The position numbers and the translations under genes were made by a program. A stretch of DNA of 64,000 nt from Trametes villosa (lineage: Eukaryota > Basidiomycota > Agaricomycetes > Polyporales > Polyporaceae). This document shows positions 43,774 to 54,854 of this stretch, in pieces. How positions within the stretch are numbered: the first letter of the stretch is position 1; each line of letters opens with the position of its first letter. The notes under the pieces are model-generated. The model worked only from the letters and a program-made list of their open reading frames with translations. It was not told where the DNA came from and did not search any database. The stretch lies in NCBI GenBank assembly GCA_002964805.2, contig PUDQ02000009.1, forward strand, positions 1 through 64,000, read 5' to 3'.

Positions 43774-44735
43774 AAGCGCAGTTGGCTTCCCCGCCTCGCG
43801 GCGGGTACTAGACCCGGGGGGCACGATGAGGCCTGCGCTGTCCCCGAGGGAAATACCCCAGCCTCTACCCACCCCCGGCAGGAAAAACCATCGGACCCGC
43901 GAAGTTGGCGGGTTGTCGGAGAAGTCGAATCGAGCTTGAGGGCGTCGTCCGCGAGGGCGCCCCTCCGTCGTCTTCGTCCTTGTCCGCAGTAGTCTTCGCC
44001 CATCGTCGGCCCGTGGACTTCGCCCGTCGTCTTGATCCATCGCGCGTCCATCGCGACCCGGCCTTCTTGTCGTCCCCGGTCTTGCGTGCACCGCCCGACG
44101 AAGTCTTGCTGAGCTGTGGAAGGAGAAAGAAGCAGGCCGTCAGAAGCCCTGAGAAGAGTAGTCAGCAGCATAAAGCAACTCGAGGTGAACAGTGAGTACT
44201 TACCCCACAGGCGGGTGGTCAACGCTTCCACGGTGGCCCCCCTCCCCGGTTAGGGTCCAGCGCGGGGCCCAAAGCTCGCATTTGCGATACTTGTCTTGCA
44301 GGGCCCTTGTCTATAAGCCACGACATCTCAAACCGAGACATCCCGCCTAGGACATAACGACATGAACGTCAGTACATGGCGACAACGAGACATCGGATAA
44401 GACCGAGGACGTACCATAATGGCGGGTGTCGGTCGTTGCGCGTGCCACGCAGGCCTCGCGGCCAGATCGCAGCTGCGCATCTCCCGGTGCGATGTGCAGT
44501 CGGGGAAGGGGGTGGTGGGGTGGTAGGATGAAGGAAAGAGGGAAAGCGCGCGAAGGCCGGTTCATATTCCTGGGAGGCTGACCGGCAGCGGGCTTTGGGC
44601 GCTTGCCGAAGCGAACAGGAGCGGCCGACTGTGGTTGGCTTTCCGGCGACGCCTAGAACACAATCAGCTCTTCGCGAGCGGAGCTGACATGTCGATCGAG
44701 GGCATCCGAACAGGGTTCCATGGGAGGTTCTCGGA
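43774..44735 (-). repeat. Dispersed repeat family R, copy C
   Basis: Inverted relative to copies A and D. It keeps the exon-like blocks and splice-like sites, with small indels (for example in the CCCGCCGCGAGGCGG stretch near its end). Confidence 0.7.
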
Positions 44736-44879
44736 AGGCGGCGGGAATCGCTGGCCAGGCAGTCTGTATGTTCCCAAGTCTTAACGATGAGGCGCGGCTT
44801 GTCCGGAATGGTGCACCTCCTGTACTCGAGCTTTTCTCCCATAGAAGATGGTGTTTAATTCATATGCCTTTAGCGTAAA

Positions 44880-45010
44880 CAAAATAGCGATGCCGTCGGT
44901 TTTCGACGGTAAGATGGTGGGAGAGAGAGTATCCCGAGTGTGTCAATCCTGATGATGAACAGCAGCCCGACTGCAGCGTACGCGGTGTCCCAGTGCCCCG
45001 GGGCATCGGG
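44880..45010 (-). pseudogene. Seven-helix protein relic (part of exon 4)
   Basis: AYAAVGLLFIIRIDTLGIL aligns with PYAAVGLLFIITYALNSNV of copy 2. Only this helix remains. Confidence 0.6.
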
Positions 45011-45396
45011 GCATTCTCCAATGCCTGGAGCGGTGAGCCTACCGCCGCGGCATGTCCACCGAAAGGGGGCAAACGGTCGCCGCAGCAACTCCGTTTCTAT
45101 CACGAGCCTCCGAGCTGTACTGCTGCCCGATGTGCGACGACGCGGGTGTCGACTGTGCCAAAGAGGGTACTTACCGGGGAGACCATTCATCTGAACGAAC
45201 TTCGGTGTGTTCAGGCGGTACGGCGGGCGGCGTAATCAGTGCACCCGATCGAGAGTGGGTTGCGAGAAACCACTCGGCGATAGGCGAAAATTCTGTATGG
45301 GGTGGCCTTCGCCTGTATGCAAGCAGTACTCTGTTAGAAACACGTCAATACCATTATCGCAAGCCTAAGCATCACTTACGCTCACGAACATAAACG

Positions 45397-45632
45397 ATGC
45401 GCATTTCTGTCGTCTTGCGCGCCGCGCCCGTGAGTCGAGTATACACCGCAGGTAGGTGTCCGCGCGCATGAGAGGATTGATCTGGAATCATCCGGGAATA
45501 GCCAAGACAGTTGACGTACGGGACACGTAGAGGACCCTGTGGCATGGAGACCCCTATAGGATACCCTGGATTACTTCCTGCCCGACGTGATGAAGCCAGC
45601 TCCAGTCGCTGAAGACAGTTCACAGGTTTGAG
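45397..45632 (+). pseudogene. Short secreted peptide relic
   Basis: A degraded exon 1 (MRISVVLRAAPVSRVYTA, 45397) is followed by a short intron-like gap and exon 2 beginning AKTVDVRDT, then an in-frame stop. A shifted frame further on keeps YFLPDVMKPAPVAEDSSQ and a stop at 45632. The alignment to peptides 1 and 2 is clear, but the gene is broken. Confidence 0.7.
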
Positions 45633-46017
45633 TTGGAGTCAGATATACTTCAACGCTGCTCTCGTTCCCGAGCCGTAGCCTAGGGCTACCAAAAGCAGAC
45701 ATACGCATCTAGTAGCGTCTCAGCCTGTACTTCGTCGACACCACCGCAGCAGTCCGGCGAGATATTCACCATGCAGCGCTGTCGTGTTCGGAAGCACCAG
45801 TAGTATCCTAGCCCAAAGTTTGTCGTGTATTTTTAGCTGTGCGACCGCCATATCCAGTACATCAGAAGCAAGCAGACGCAATTAGAATCAGTCCACAAGT
45901 CAGAGAGAGACCAGATGCAGCCGTCCGCGCTGAAGTTCAAGGAGGAGAGCCGACAGTTTTCTCAGGGCGCTTACTGTGCGGGTCGGTAGGATTCGGCTAG
46001 TTCCGGTGCCTGCCGGC

Positions 46018-46040
46018 GCTCAGCGCTCAGCGCTCAGCGC
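46018..46040. repeat. 7-bp tandem repeat GCTCAGC upstream of beta-lactamase copy 3
   Basis: Three exact units, with an inverse-like GCTGAGCGCTGAC at about 46217. A similar CAGCGCTCAGCGC occurs at 34043-34055 upstream of copy 2, so the motif may belong to the shared promoter. Confidence 0.5.
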
Positions 46041-46430
46041 CAGGCTCACTGCGCCGTGGCACGCGACGATACGGTTCTCCTCGTCCTGCTTGGACTCTTC
46101 GCACCCCCCTGCAGGAGCCTCTCTTGCATGTACCCGCAAAGAACGAGCAGGGTACCAACGGCCATACCAGTCAGGGCACTGCGTGCAAACACAAGCTGCA
46201 TGACAGTTGTCGGAAGCTGAGCGCTGACAGATCATAGTTCTGATAATACTCACCCAATCCAGGGCTTCTTAGCGTTTCTAATATCGACCCTTCTCAAACA
46301 AGGCTGAAGCCATTTTCTGCGCAAGTACCCAGTGGCAGGTTAGGGTTCGTACCCTGATGTCCATCTGTATGAGCGCGCTGAACTTAAACTGGGACCGCCA
46401 CTATCGTCAAACAACGACAGCTGCGGCGCG

Positions 46431-48371
46431 ATGCTATCCTCCTCATCCATCTTTACCGCTCTGCTTTCGCTCGCCGGCGGGGGCTGGTATACAAGCTTGT
46501 GGCAAACACAACCCGAAGAGACTGGCAAATGGGATTGCAAACCCTTCCTGCCCAATATCTTCGCCGAGCACCCTCCGTCCACCGCGCACCCGGCCATTCG
46601 TCAAGCAACGCAGCAAGTCGACGAGTTTTTCACTACCCGCTTTGCTCAGGGTGACATAGATAGTCTCTCGGTCGCCGTCGTAACATCGCACGGCGCGTTG
46701 TTCGAGAAGAACTTCGGCACCATGCGGGGTAACGAGTCGCACGGACCAGCGACGCACAGCCATTCGATGTACCGCATGGCGTCGGTATCGAAGCTGTTCG
46801 CCGCCCTCGAGGGTATGATCCTCGAAGAGAAAGGCGCGCTATCTTGGTTCAGTCTTTCTTCGTATCCGAGTGCGCGCGGGCCGTTCTGACCAGCCTTTGC
46901 AGGGACGACCCGGTCAGCAAGCACCTCTCCGGCTTCAAGGTGCGCGCGGATGGCCTCGATCCGCAGAAAAACCCGGCTCCGAAAAACGCGCCCGGGATCA
47001 CCTTACGCCAGCTTGCGAGCCACACCTCCGGCCTCGGCCGCGACTGGCCTCCGGGGACCGCCACCGGATGGCCGCACGACTCGGCGTCGGGTGGCGGTCC
47101 TCCTCCTATGAACGGGCTGCCGTATCCTACACGTCAGACGCTGCTCGATGCGATTGCGAACAACCACCTCGTCTCGCCACCGGGGTTCTACCCTTCGTAC
47201 TCGAACACCGCGACGGGTGTCCTAGGCCTCGCGTTGGCGTCTGCAAGCAGCGCCCACAGCGGAGAACCGTCCCCGCTTTCTTACGCAGAAGTTATGAAGC
47301 GCGACGTCTTCGACCCAATGGGTCTGAACGGGAGCCACTTCCTCGCCACCGAGAAGAACGGGCATCTCATAGTCGTGTCATCCGTTGAACCAGAAGTCGC
47401 GGTGCGCATCCTGGCTATCATTAACTCTACTGCTTCATGCTCACCCTAGCCTGGCAGGACGACGACTTCACAGACACAATGAACGCCGGCGGGGGGCAGT
47501 TCTCCACCCTCTCCGATGCGATCACCGTCACCCAGACCATCCTCGACCCCTCCCACCCTCGCAGCCAGCTCTCATCCTTCGCGCGCGACCGCTGGCTCAA
47601 GCCGATCCATGTGCTCGAGGAGGACGATTGGACAGAGATCGGGCTGGTCTGGGAGATTCTCAAGGCCCCAGACTCGCATGGCCGCCTGCGCAAGATCTAC
47701 TGGAAGCGTGCGTCTCGCCTTTCGTTCATACTTGTCTCCATTGCTCTCATTTATCGCGGGCCTTGCAGTGGGGAACGTGGGCGGGTACCACACCGCGATC
47801 GCAGTGCACCCGGGCACGTCCTACGGGATCGTCGTGTTCATGTCCGGGTTGTACGCGGATACCGCGAAGCTCGTCTACGACGCGTTCGCGCTGCTCCAGC
47901 CCGCGATCGACGCCGCGCTCGCCGACGCGGTCGCGGAGGCGTACGCCGGGAAATGGGTGGATGATACCGCGAACGCAACGACCTCTGCGCAGATCACGGT
48001 CGAGCGTGGAACGCTGTACATGCAGGAGCTCGTGCTCCTCGGCGTCGACGCGATGAGGTCCCTAGGCGCTCCAGGCAGCGTCGCCATACGCCCTACGGGT
48101 TGGCGCGATGAGCTCCGGTACGTCCCATTCTCCCACATTCTCCTCCTCATTTATCGGGGTTGTGTGATGACTTGGCGTTGTCCGTAGACTCGACGTCGGA
48201 CTGACAGCCCTGAACGGCGCGAAGCACATGGGGTGCCTCCCGTTCTGGAATGCGCAGGACTCGTACGGGTACCGCAACGGTGCGCCGATTAACGCGTTCT
48301 ACTTTACGGGCGAAGGCGACGCGCGGCGGCTGCACTTCCCGTCGCTCTCGCTGGTATTGAGAAGGGTGTGA
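46431..48371 (+). CDS. Beta-lactamase-fold serine hydrolase, copy 3
   Basis: Five exons (46431-46846, 46903-47401, 47458-47707, 47769-48117, 48188-48371) give 565 aa. The first intron uses a GTTCAG donor, weaker than in the other copies. Motifs are YRMASVSKLFAALEG, PSYSNTATGVLG and IAVHPGTSYGIVV. It has the same exon lengths as copy 2 in all five exons but opposite orientation. The N-terminal anchor SIFTALLSLAGGGWYTSL suggests a membrane-tethered secreted enzyme. No disabling change was seen. Confidence 0.92.
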
Positions 48372-49228
48372 TGAGAGTGCGCAGTCTCGTTGCGGTTCTT
48401 ATGTTTGTACAAGTTTTGGGGGATAGGTGTTCTACGGAACTGCAGCTGTTGCGGCAGCCTGTAGGGTTTAGCTTGCATCACAGATCAAAGAACGCGCCGC
48501 GCCACGAGTCCGAGTCTGTAGAACACCTCAAAGAGCCGCATCGCAGCAGCCATGTGGATTTATCCTCCTACCGTTGGCGTAGGCTGGCTTCGCCGAGTGA
48601 GTAACATTACGTTCTCTACCGGACATTCATACTCGTATTAACATGGCCTAGGTACTATCCGCAGCCTCGCAAGTCGTATGCCACAGCCGCACGGCGCTCC
48701 TTCAGGCCCGGTTAGTCGGCCTGTGTACGGCATTTAAACCGGTACCCCAATGGAAGTCTGTGCGTGTACGTGTCAGTGGCGCCGGTGGCAGGCCGGTCTT
48801 GCCTTCCATTCCTCACCGTTGCAGGAGTCGACGTAAGTACTGGTCATGGTGTCGAGGGGCTCCCGAGAAGAGGCGGCCACATTCTTGGACAAGTATGCGC
48901 AGTGCCAGTATGCCAACTGGAGTCCTTCAACGTCCAATGAGGTTAACGTGTTGCACGGCCATATGACCAGGAGCAGCTAACCTGAAAGTAGAACACAATA
49001 CCGGAAACCAGAACTCCATCGCCTATGAATAACTTTCAAAGGCGCTGCGAGGTGAGCTTAAAGGCGTACGCGAGGTCCTGGTTTCAGCAGCTTCCGCCGT
49101 TGCAATACCCTCGCCACCATCCAAACCACAAGTGAGTGTCTCCCCACTTACCATCCAAACTGTAGCTCTCCGAGTCGATTCACGCACGACGTTCTGACCC
49201 ACCGTTCCCTTCACCAGCACCCAACATC
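48372..49228. other. No recognisable gene
   Basis: Short frames only, upstream of the Cys-rich protein gene. Confidence 0.4.
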
Positions 49229-49528
49229 ATGCGTCTCGCCATTTTCGCCATCACCTCCCTCGCCCTCGCCCTTGCGAACGCAGGCACTGCCGTGTGCACC
49301 GATAACTCGGTTGCCCTGCTGCAGCCCCGCCAGGGCACCGCGCACGAGCTGTGCGCGGAGAAGCGCTTCAACTGCGCGGCGTGCGACCCGACGTGCTCGA
49401 TCTGCAACTCGCTCGTCGGGATACCCGTGTTCAGATGCGAGAAGGTGCGTTCTTCCGGCGGTTCGCGTCGCGCTGGGATATGTTCGCTGATGTTGGTGGG
49501 ACATGGGCAGGGATACTGCGTCTACTGA
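49229..49528 (+). CDS. Small secreted cysteine-rich protein
   Basis: Exons 49229-49444 and 49511-49528 (66-nt phase-0 intron) encode 77 aa. The signal peptide is MRLAIFAITSLALALANAG. The mature part has eight Cys, clustered as CAEKRFNCAACDPTCSIC and ending CEKGYCVY, enough for four disulphides. It resembles fungal small secreted (effector-like) proteins in general, but I recognise no named family. The last exon has only five codons plus the stop. Confidence 0.75.
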   Translation: MRLAIFAITSLALALANAGTAVCTDNSVALLQPRQGTAHELCAEKRFNCAACDPTCSICNSLVGIPVFRCEKVRSSGGSRRAGICSLMLVGHGQGYCVY

Positions 49529-50249
49529 GGGCGGCGGAGCGGTTGCGTTATCAGAACTGTCCAAGTATAACGATAACCTACGTCGCCTTTCTGGTTCGTA
49601 GACTCGACGCTCGAAAGCAGTTGAAAGGAGCGCAGCCAAATTTGTAAGATAAAGCTTGCATAACACGTTTGTTGACCGACACTTTTGGACGGGGGTCTCA
49701 TTCCGCAACCCTTCACCAGGACTCCACAGAGTTGGGCTCCAGACAGCCTTATCCACCCTGGTGGCCGCAGGGAGGTGGCGATGCAGACAGCGCGTGCCGT
49801 GCGATCTTCGCTGGTTCTCGCAGACGCGCTTGCTTGAAGGTCCGCTCTGTGAGCCAAACGTGCTTATTCTCAAACACGACCAGCGCCCGGCGTCAGCTTC
49901 TACGCTTCCGGGGCAGTTGAGCGCACGGAGGGATGGGCTCACAGGTCCGCTAACCAGCGTGTCCTGCCCCACAATCAGCACTTGACTCCGGCATAGCAAG
50001 AGTGACAAGACGTACCAGAAACTTCGAAAAGGGCAAGCCGCTGGGTACGTTGTCAGGAACGTAGAGAGGGCGCTCGTGCGCCGTTTCAACGCTAGGTCAT
50101 CCATGCCGTTAAGCACGCCAGAGCAGATCCTAGGAGGAAGTGCTAAATGATGATCTTCCGAAAGTATATCAGACAAAAGGAGCAGGTGAGACGGGTTGTA
50201 TTCAACAGGTTCCGCGAACGTGAGCGGCGAGAGCAAAGAGAAAGCGGCG

Positions 50250-50305
50250 CGAGATGCAGATCGGGGAGGCAATAGCCTTTGATCCTAACAATCCCAAACA
50301 ACAAT
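50250..50305 (+). repeat. Dispersed ~50-bp repeat core, copy 4
   Basis: GATCGGGGAGGCAATAGCC then TTTGATCCTAACAATCCC is the best-preserved core. The flanks 49529-50249 show no gene. Confidence 0.5.
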
Positions 50306-50582
50306 GTGGCTGGCACCACCGACGTGCGCCTCCTCGGCTGCAGCCGACCGTCTTCAACATGACAAAGTCTGCTTGCCCAAATTCCTACCCCCCTGAGGAC
50401 CGGCGCCGAAATGGCTGACATACTGCCAGGAAGCGAGAAGCAACCACAGCTCACCACACTCGCTCAGAGCTGGAAACGAGCCAGTATAGTGGCCGTTCGA
50501 CTTTGGCAAGTTTCAAGACAGTGAACTCCGAATTGTCTTATTTACCTTCCGATCTCTGCTGTCTTCCTCGATCTCTCCCAGA

Positions 50583-51526
50583 GTTCTGTTTGGATGCCCT
50601 CGATCGACATGTCAGCCCCGCTCGCGAAGAGCTGATCGTGTTCAAGCCGTCGCCGGCAACTTTCAACCAAGGTCGGCCGCGCCTGTTCGCTTCAACAAGC
50701 GCTGGATGCCCGCCGCCGGTCAGCCTCCTAGGAATATGAACCGATCGCGGCGCCCGTTCCCTCTTTCCTTCATCCTACCACCCCAACTCCCCTTCCCCGA
50801 CTGCACATCGCACCGGGAGATGCGCAGCTGCGATGTGGCCGCAAGGCCTGCGTGGCACGCGCAGCAACCGACACCCGCCAGAGTGGTACGTCCTCGCTCC
50901 TCTCCAGCCTCTGCTTGCCGCCATGTACTGATTTGTGTCGCATCATGCAGGCGTGGTGTCGAGGTTTGAGATGTCGTGGCCTTATAGACAAGTGCCCTGC
51001 AAGACAAGTATCGCCAATGCGAGCTTTGGGCCCCGCGCTGGACCCTAAGGGGAGGGGGGCCACCGTGGACGCGATGACCACCCGCCTGTGGGGTAAGTAC
51101 CCGCCGCTACCTCGAGTTGTATGTTACTGACCGTCTCTTCCAGGGCTACTGACGGTTTGCTTTCCCGGCTTCCTTCCCACAGGTCAGCAAGACTCCGTCG
51201 GGCGGTGCAGGCAAGACCGAGGTCGACAAGAAGACTGGGTCGCGATGGACGCGCGATGGATCAAGACGAAGGGCGAAGACGAGGACTAGCGATGGGAGAA
51301 GACGATCGCGGACGCGGACGCTCACGAGGACGAAGACGACGAACGGGCGCCCTCGCGCACGACGCGGTCAAGCCCTCGAGGCGGCCGACACCCCGCCAAC
51401 GCGAGTCCGAGGATTTTTCCTGCCGGGGGTGGGCAGAGGCTGGGGTATCTCTCGGGGACAGCGCAGGCCTCATCGTGGCCCCCGGGTCCAGTACCCGCCT
51501 TACGCGGGGAAGCCAACTGCGCTCAG
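50583..51526 (+). repeat. Dispersed repeat family R, copy D
   Basis: Same orientation as copy A and well preserved from GATGCCCTCGATCGACATG to CTCAG. The exon-like blocks and both intron-like gaps are present. Confidence 0.7.
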
Positions 51527-51719
51527 GTAACGTCCCAACTCGCACTCATCAGCATCTGCATCAGGGTACACCATCGCCTGTCTATGCGTCCCGGCTCACA
51601 AAGCCGTCGCCTCCGGTGCCTCCCGGTGTCCAAGTCGCACTCCGCTCATCATAATAGTGGTCGCTCCACCGCGAAACGGTCAAACATCTCACCAACGGCG
51701 CGCCCGTCGCACCAGCACG

Positions 51720-52404
51720 ATACGCAGCTGCACCTACTTCTGCTTGTCCGTCTTCGTCTTCGCACTCGGACTCGCCTTCAACATTCGAGTGCACAGCTGG
51801 ACGAGGAGCCCCTCTGTCGAATGATACTCAAGTGACTTCAGTGAGCGACATTCCAGTGCATACCACCGAACGGCGTTGACGACCGTAAACTAGGCTACCT
51901 GGAGTCCGACTGCCCCCCGACTCTGTTTTCGCTCTCCCAGCATCTGCGCGACGCCGCCCTCACCATTGAGGAGGCCGTCCACTACAACGCGAACGACTCG
52001 CGCGAGTGGGCCTCGATGTTCCACTCGGGCTCGGACGACTTCGTGCGCCTCGGGCCCGCCGGCCGGCTCTTCGAGGTGTCGATGTTTCCTCAGCTGCGCT
52101 GCCTTGGCGAGATCAACCGCGCGATGGACGATGCTCCCATCGACGAGCGCGGACGGGGGCGCGTGCAGGACTACATGAACTACGTCCGCCAGATGTTGCT
52201 GTGCGCCAGCGGCGTACGGCTGTAGGCGATGAAGAAGGACGGGATCGTTGCGCCGGACGGGGAAAAAGTGGACGGGCGGGGCTTCGAGCACAGGTGTCGG
52301 GATTGGAGCTTGCTCCGGCGGAAGGTCGAGGAGAACTTCGAGAGCTGGACTGAGGCCATGCGGAAGGAGTGGGAGGGCGACTTGCGGCATGTAGGTCATC
52401 GGTA
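51720..52404 (+). pseudogene. UstYa-family relic U4
   Basis: The membrane part (CLSVFVFALGLAFNIRVHSW) is followed by an in-frame stop. The body (TIEEAVHYNANDSREWASMF, then VRLGPAGRLFEVSMF) matches U1 but has PQLRC instead of HQLHC, no second HC (QDYMNYVRQMLLC), and a TAG after CASGVRL. The C-terminal EHRCRDWSLLRRKVEENF is still readable. It is a non-catalytic, broken duplicate. Confidence 0.88.
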
Positions 52405-53748
52405 ACCAGTCGTATGAGCACGCTTCACGCACATTGGCGACCTCCTGGGATCGCGGTGTCCACGAGTTGTGATCACGATAGACTGGGAATTCAAAAGAGG
52501 CCTGAAGGTCCACATGTGATGGTGCACGCTCTCGAACAGGTACTAAGTAGTACGCCTGGCATATCAGTGTCAAAATTCACGAACTTCGTCTGCCTGACTG
52601 AACTCTCGAAGCCAGGGAAAAGCTTCCCCCACACCTTGAAAGCGGGTATATCTGGTTATATACGGGACACGGACCAGCAATCCCTGCCTCCGAAACGCCG
52701 CGGCGATGTTGGAGCAGCTACTACCTGGGTATGGCCGTGGGCCCGACTTAAACAAACGCCCCACTGGGGGCTCCTCGTCTAGTAGAAACTCGACGTAACC
52801 GAAGCTCCGAGCACCATCGCAATCTGTCACGAAGAGCCTGAGTTCGAGGGAGGGAGAACACGAGGACGTAAAACCGACAGGGAGGCATCCCGAGGCCTGT
52901 CTGCCGTGATGAACTGCGGATGCAGGAGGGGAAGCGGCCCTTAGGACGGTATGTGAGATAGCTTGTAAGTGACGGTTGTCTCACAGAACGCTGCTCAGCG
53001 CGTATGCAACGATGCTCAAAGGTAAGAAGCAGGCTGTTCAGCGGCCATTCACACTCAGAACTTTGATACTGTATTGTTGTTGTCTACCAGGAGGAACTCT
53101 GGAGGCAGAGTGGGGAAAGACGTAAACGTGACCGCGAGCCGGATGGCGCTCTACAGGCTCGACCGTTGTACACTTGAGCCGCTGGCAGGGAAGTAGCCCT
53201 GGGGATGGGATTGGAGATTGCTCGTCGGCGACGGTCACCTAGTAGAACGCCGATTTGCACCTTTGAGTTAACGCGCACAGGTTAGAAGCGACCCACATGA
53301 TTCACTGGTATGGGAACTCACTGGGATATTCATGCTCCTGGCAAGATCATGTATGGCTCATGACCCCCTGTACACGACCACTAGGACGCGCGAAGCGTGT
53401 GTGTCTGCAAACGTGCCATGGAAAGGGATCCCATCGATGAGCGAAGACGTTAATAAACCTAGTATAGTGCGAGCATGCTCACCTGGTCGGGATGCAATCC
53501 TCGTCAGCCTGCCCGCATATAGCCGGCGCCACTCCTCATTCGCCTGTCGCCTATATGTACACGACGTGTACCGTGGGCACATAGCGGAGTTCTTCTATGT
53601 AAAGAAACAACGTTCCCCGACGTGCGGTTAACGAGGAAAACCCACACCGGCCGCAAAGGGCATGTGCGCTGCAGCTTCAGACTGGTGACCAGGGACACCA
53701 GACTCCCAGAAAAATGCGAGCTTCAGTCGAGGAAAGCGCCCGGGGACT
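52405..53748. other. No recognisable gene
   Basis: About 1.3 kb of short frames. Only the promoter of the next gene at the right end can be supported. Confidence 0.4.
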
Positions 53749-53756
53749 TATATAAA
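53749..53756 (+). promoter_or_regulatory. TATA box of short secreted peptide gene 4
   Basis: TATATAAA lies 95-102 bp before the start codon, spacing similar to the other short peptide genes. Confidence 0.6.
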
Positions 53757-53850
53757 GCTAGCGGAGGGCGAGAGTATCAGCATCCGTCCTCTAGCAGGTA
53801 GAGATACAGCACATCCAGCCGGCTCACTCACAACCACCGCTTGACCAATT

Positions 53851-54076
53851 ATGCGCTTCGCACTCGTCCTCGCCGTGATTTTTGCCGCTACAGTCTATGC
53901 GGCTCCCGCTGGTGAGTGCCGATTTTGCTCAGGTTTAGATGAATGGCTTGTGCTCACCTGTGGTCGTCTTACACCCAGCCGATACGGTCGATGTCGAGGA
54001 GCCAGTCGAGTTCGATGCCGACGGGTTCCCCATCTGGAGGAACTGGGGATCACCTGCTTCCGCCGCTACGGAGTAG
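53851..54076 (+). CDS. Short secreted peptide 4
   Basis: Exons 53851-53911 and 53979-54076 give 52 aa. The signal peptide is MRFALVLAVIFAATVYAAPA. The mature part is acidic (ADTVDVEEPVEFDADGF) and then carries an aromatic stretch, FPIWRNWG, before a short Ala/Ser tail. The 61-nt first exon and the TVD(V/I)E start of the mature part tie it to peptides 1 and 2, but the C-terminal half differs completely. It has no Cys. This conserved-leader, variable-tail pattern is seen in peptide precursors. Confidence 0.78.
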
Positions 54077-54854
54077 TTCTCAGGTGAGTATGAATGGTCT
54101 CTATCCCTATTCTCGTGCGGCTCAGGTCGGCTAACACCAGCGTGCAGTCGGCGACTGTGAGTCTGCCGAGACGCGCGGGCCAAATGCTCGTTCCCGGCGG
54201 ACCAGGGTGCAGGGTGCCTAGTTGGCAGGAGTAGTAAACGGCCCCTCGGCGTCAGGAAGTGCTGTTTGCAGGAATCGCGTTAGGTTTGAAGATGTACGAT
54301 AGGAAGCGACGTAGCTCTGGAGTCTGGTGTAAATTGGATAGTGCAGTTGCGACATGCTTGAGGAAACTTGCGGTCCTCGGAAAGCCGAAACGGTTTTGCT
54401 CAGTCATTACGGCCGGGTTCCGGGCCCTTCCGTATCATGAGCTTTGAGATGGTCGTATCGCGCCGGCGCCCTTACTCAGAATGAACGGATAATTAGAGGG
54501 GATCTGTCGAGCAAACGTAGAGATTGAACTAAACTCTGTACAGACTTAACGGTGTAAATATGTATGCTGTGAGCGGTACGATCTGGATTCAGAGCTGCCA
54601 CAGAATGGGTTGTCGGAAGGAGTCGCGCCGGGGTTTCGGCGCGCACAACGCGTGCGTGCATGCTGGTCGGAGAACGCCGGAAGCTGTGCCCCTCCGACTG
54701 GTTGAAGCGCCGAACGCTTTGAGCATGCTCGCAAACATCCCGACCTTCTCTTCGCTTTTTAATCCACCGTGAAAACGGTATGTATAACTTGTACAACATG
54801 AAGCACATATAATATACAAGCAGGTAACTGCTAGCTCACTGGTACGGCCTACTG
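54077..54854. other. No recognisable gene
   Basis: Short frames only, between short peptide 4 and the 3' end of DUF4246 copy 2. Confidence 0.4.

Noticed and set aside
21051..48371. Possibility that the beta-lactamase-fold genes are bacterial-type antibiotic resistance genes
   Set aside because: They have four introns each, an N-terminal anchor and a long fungal-type C-terminal domain; they belong to the eukaryotic serine hydrolase branch and nothing suggests recent transfer.
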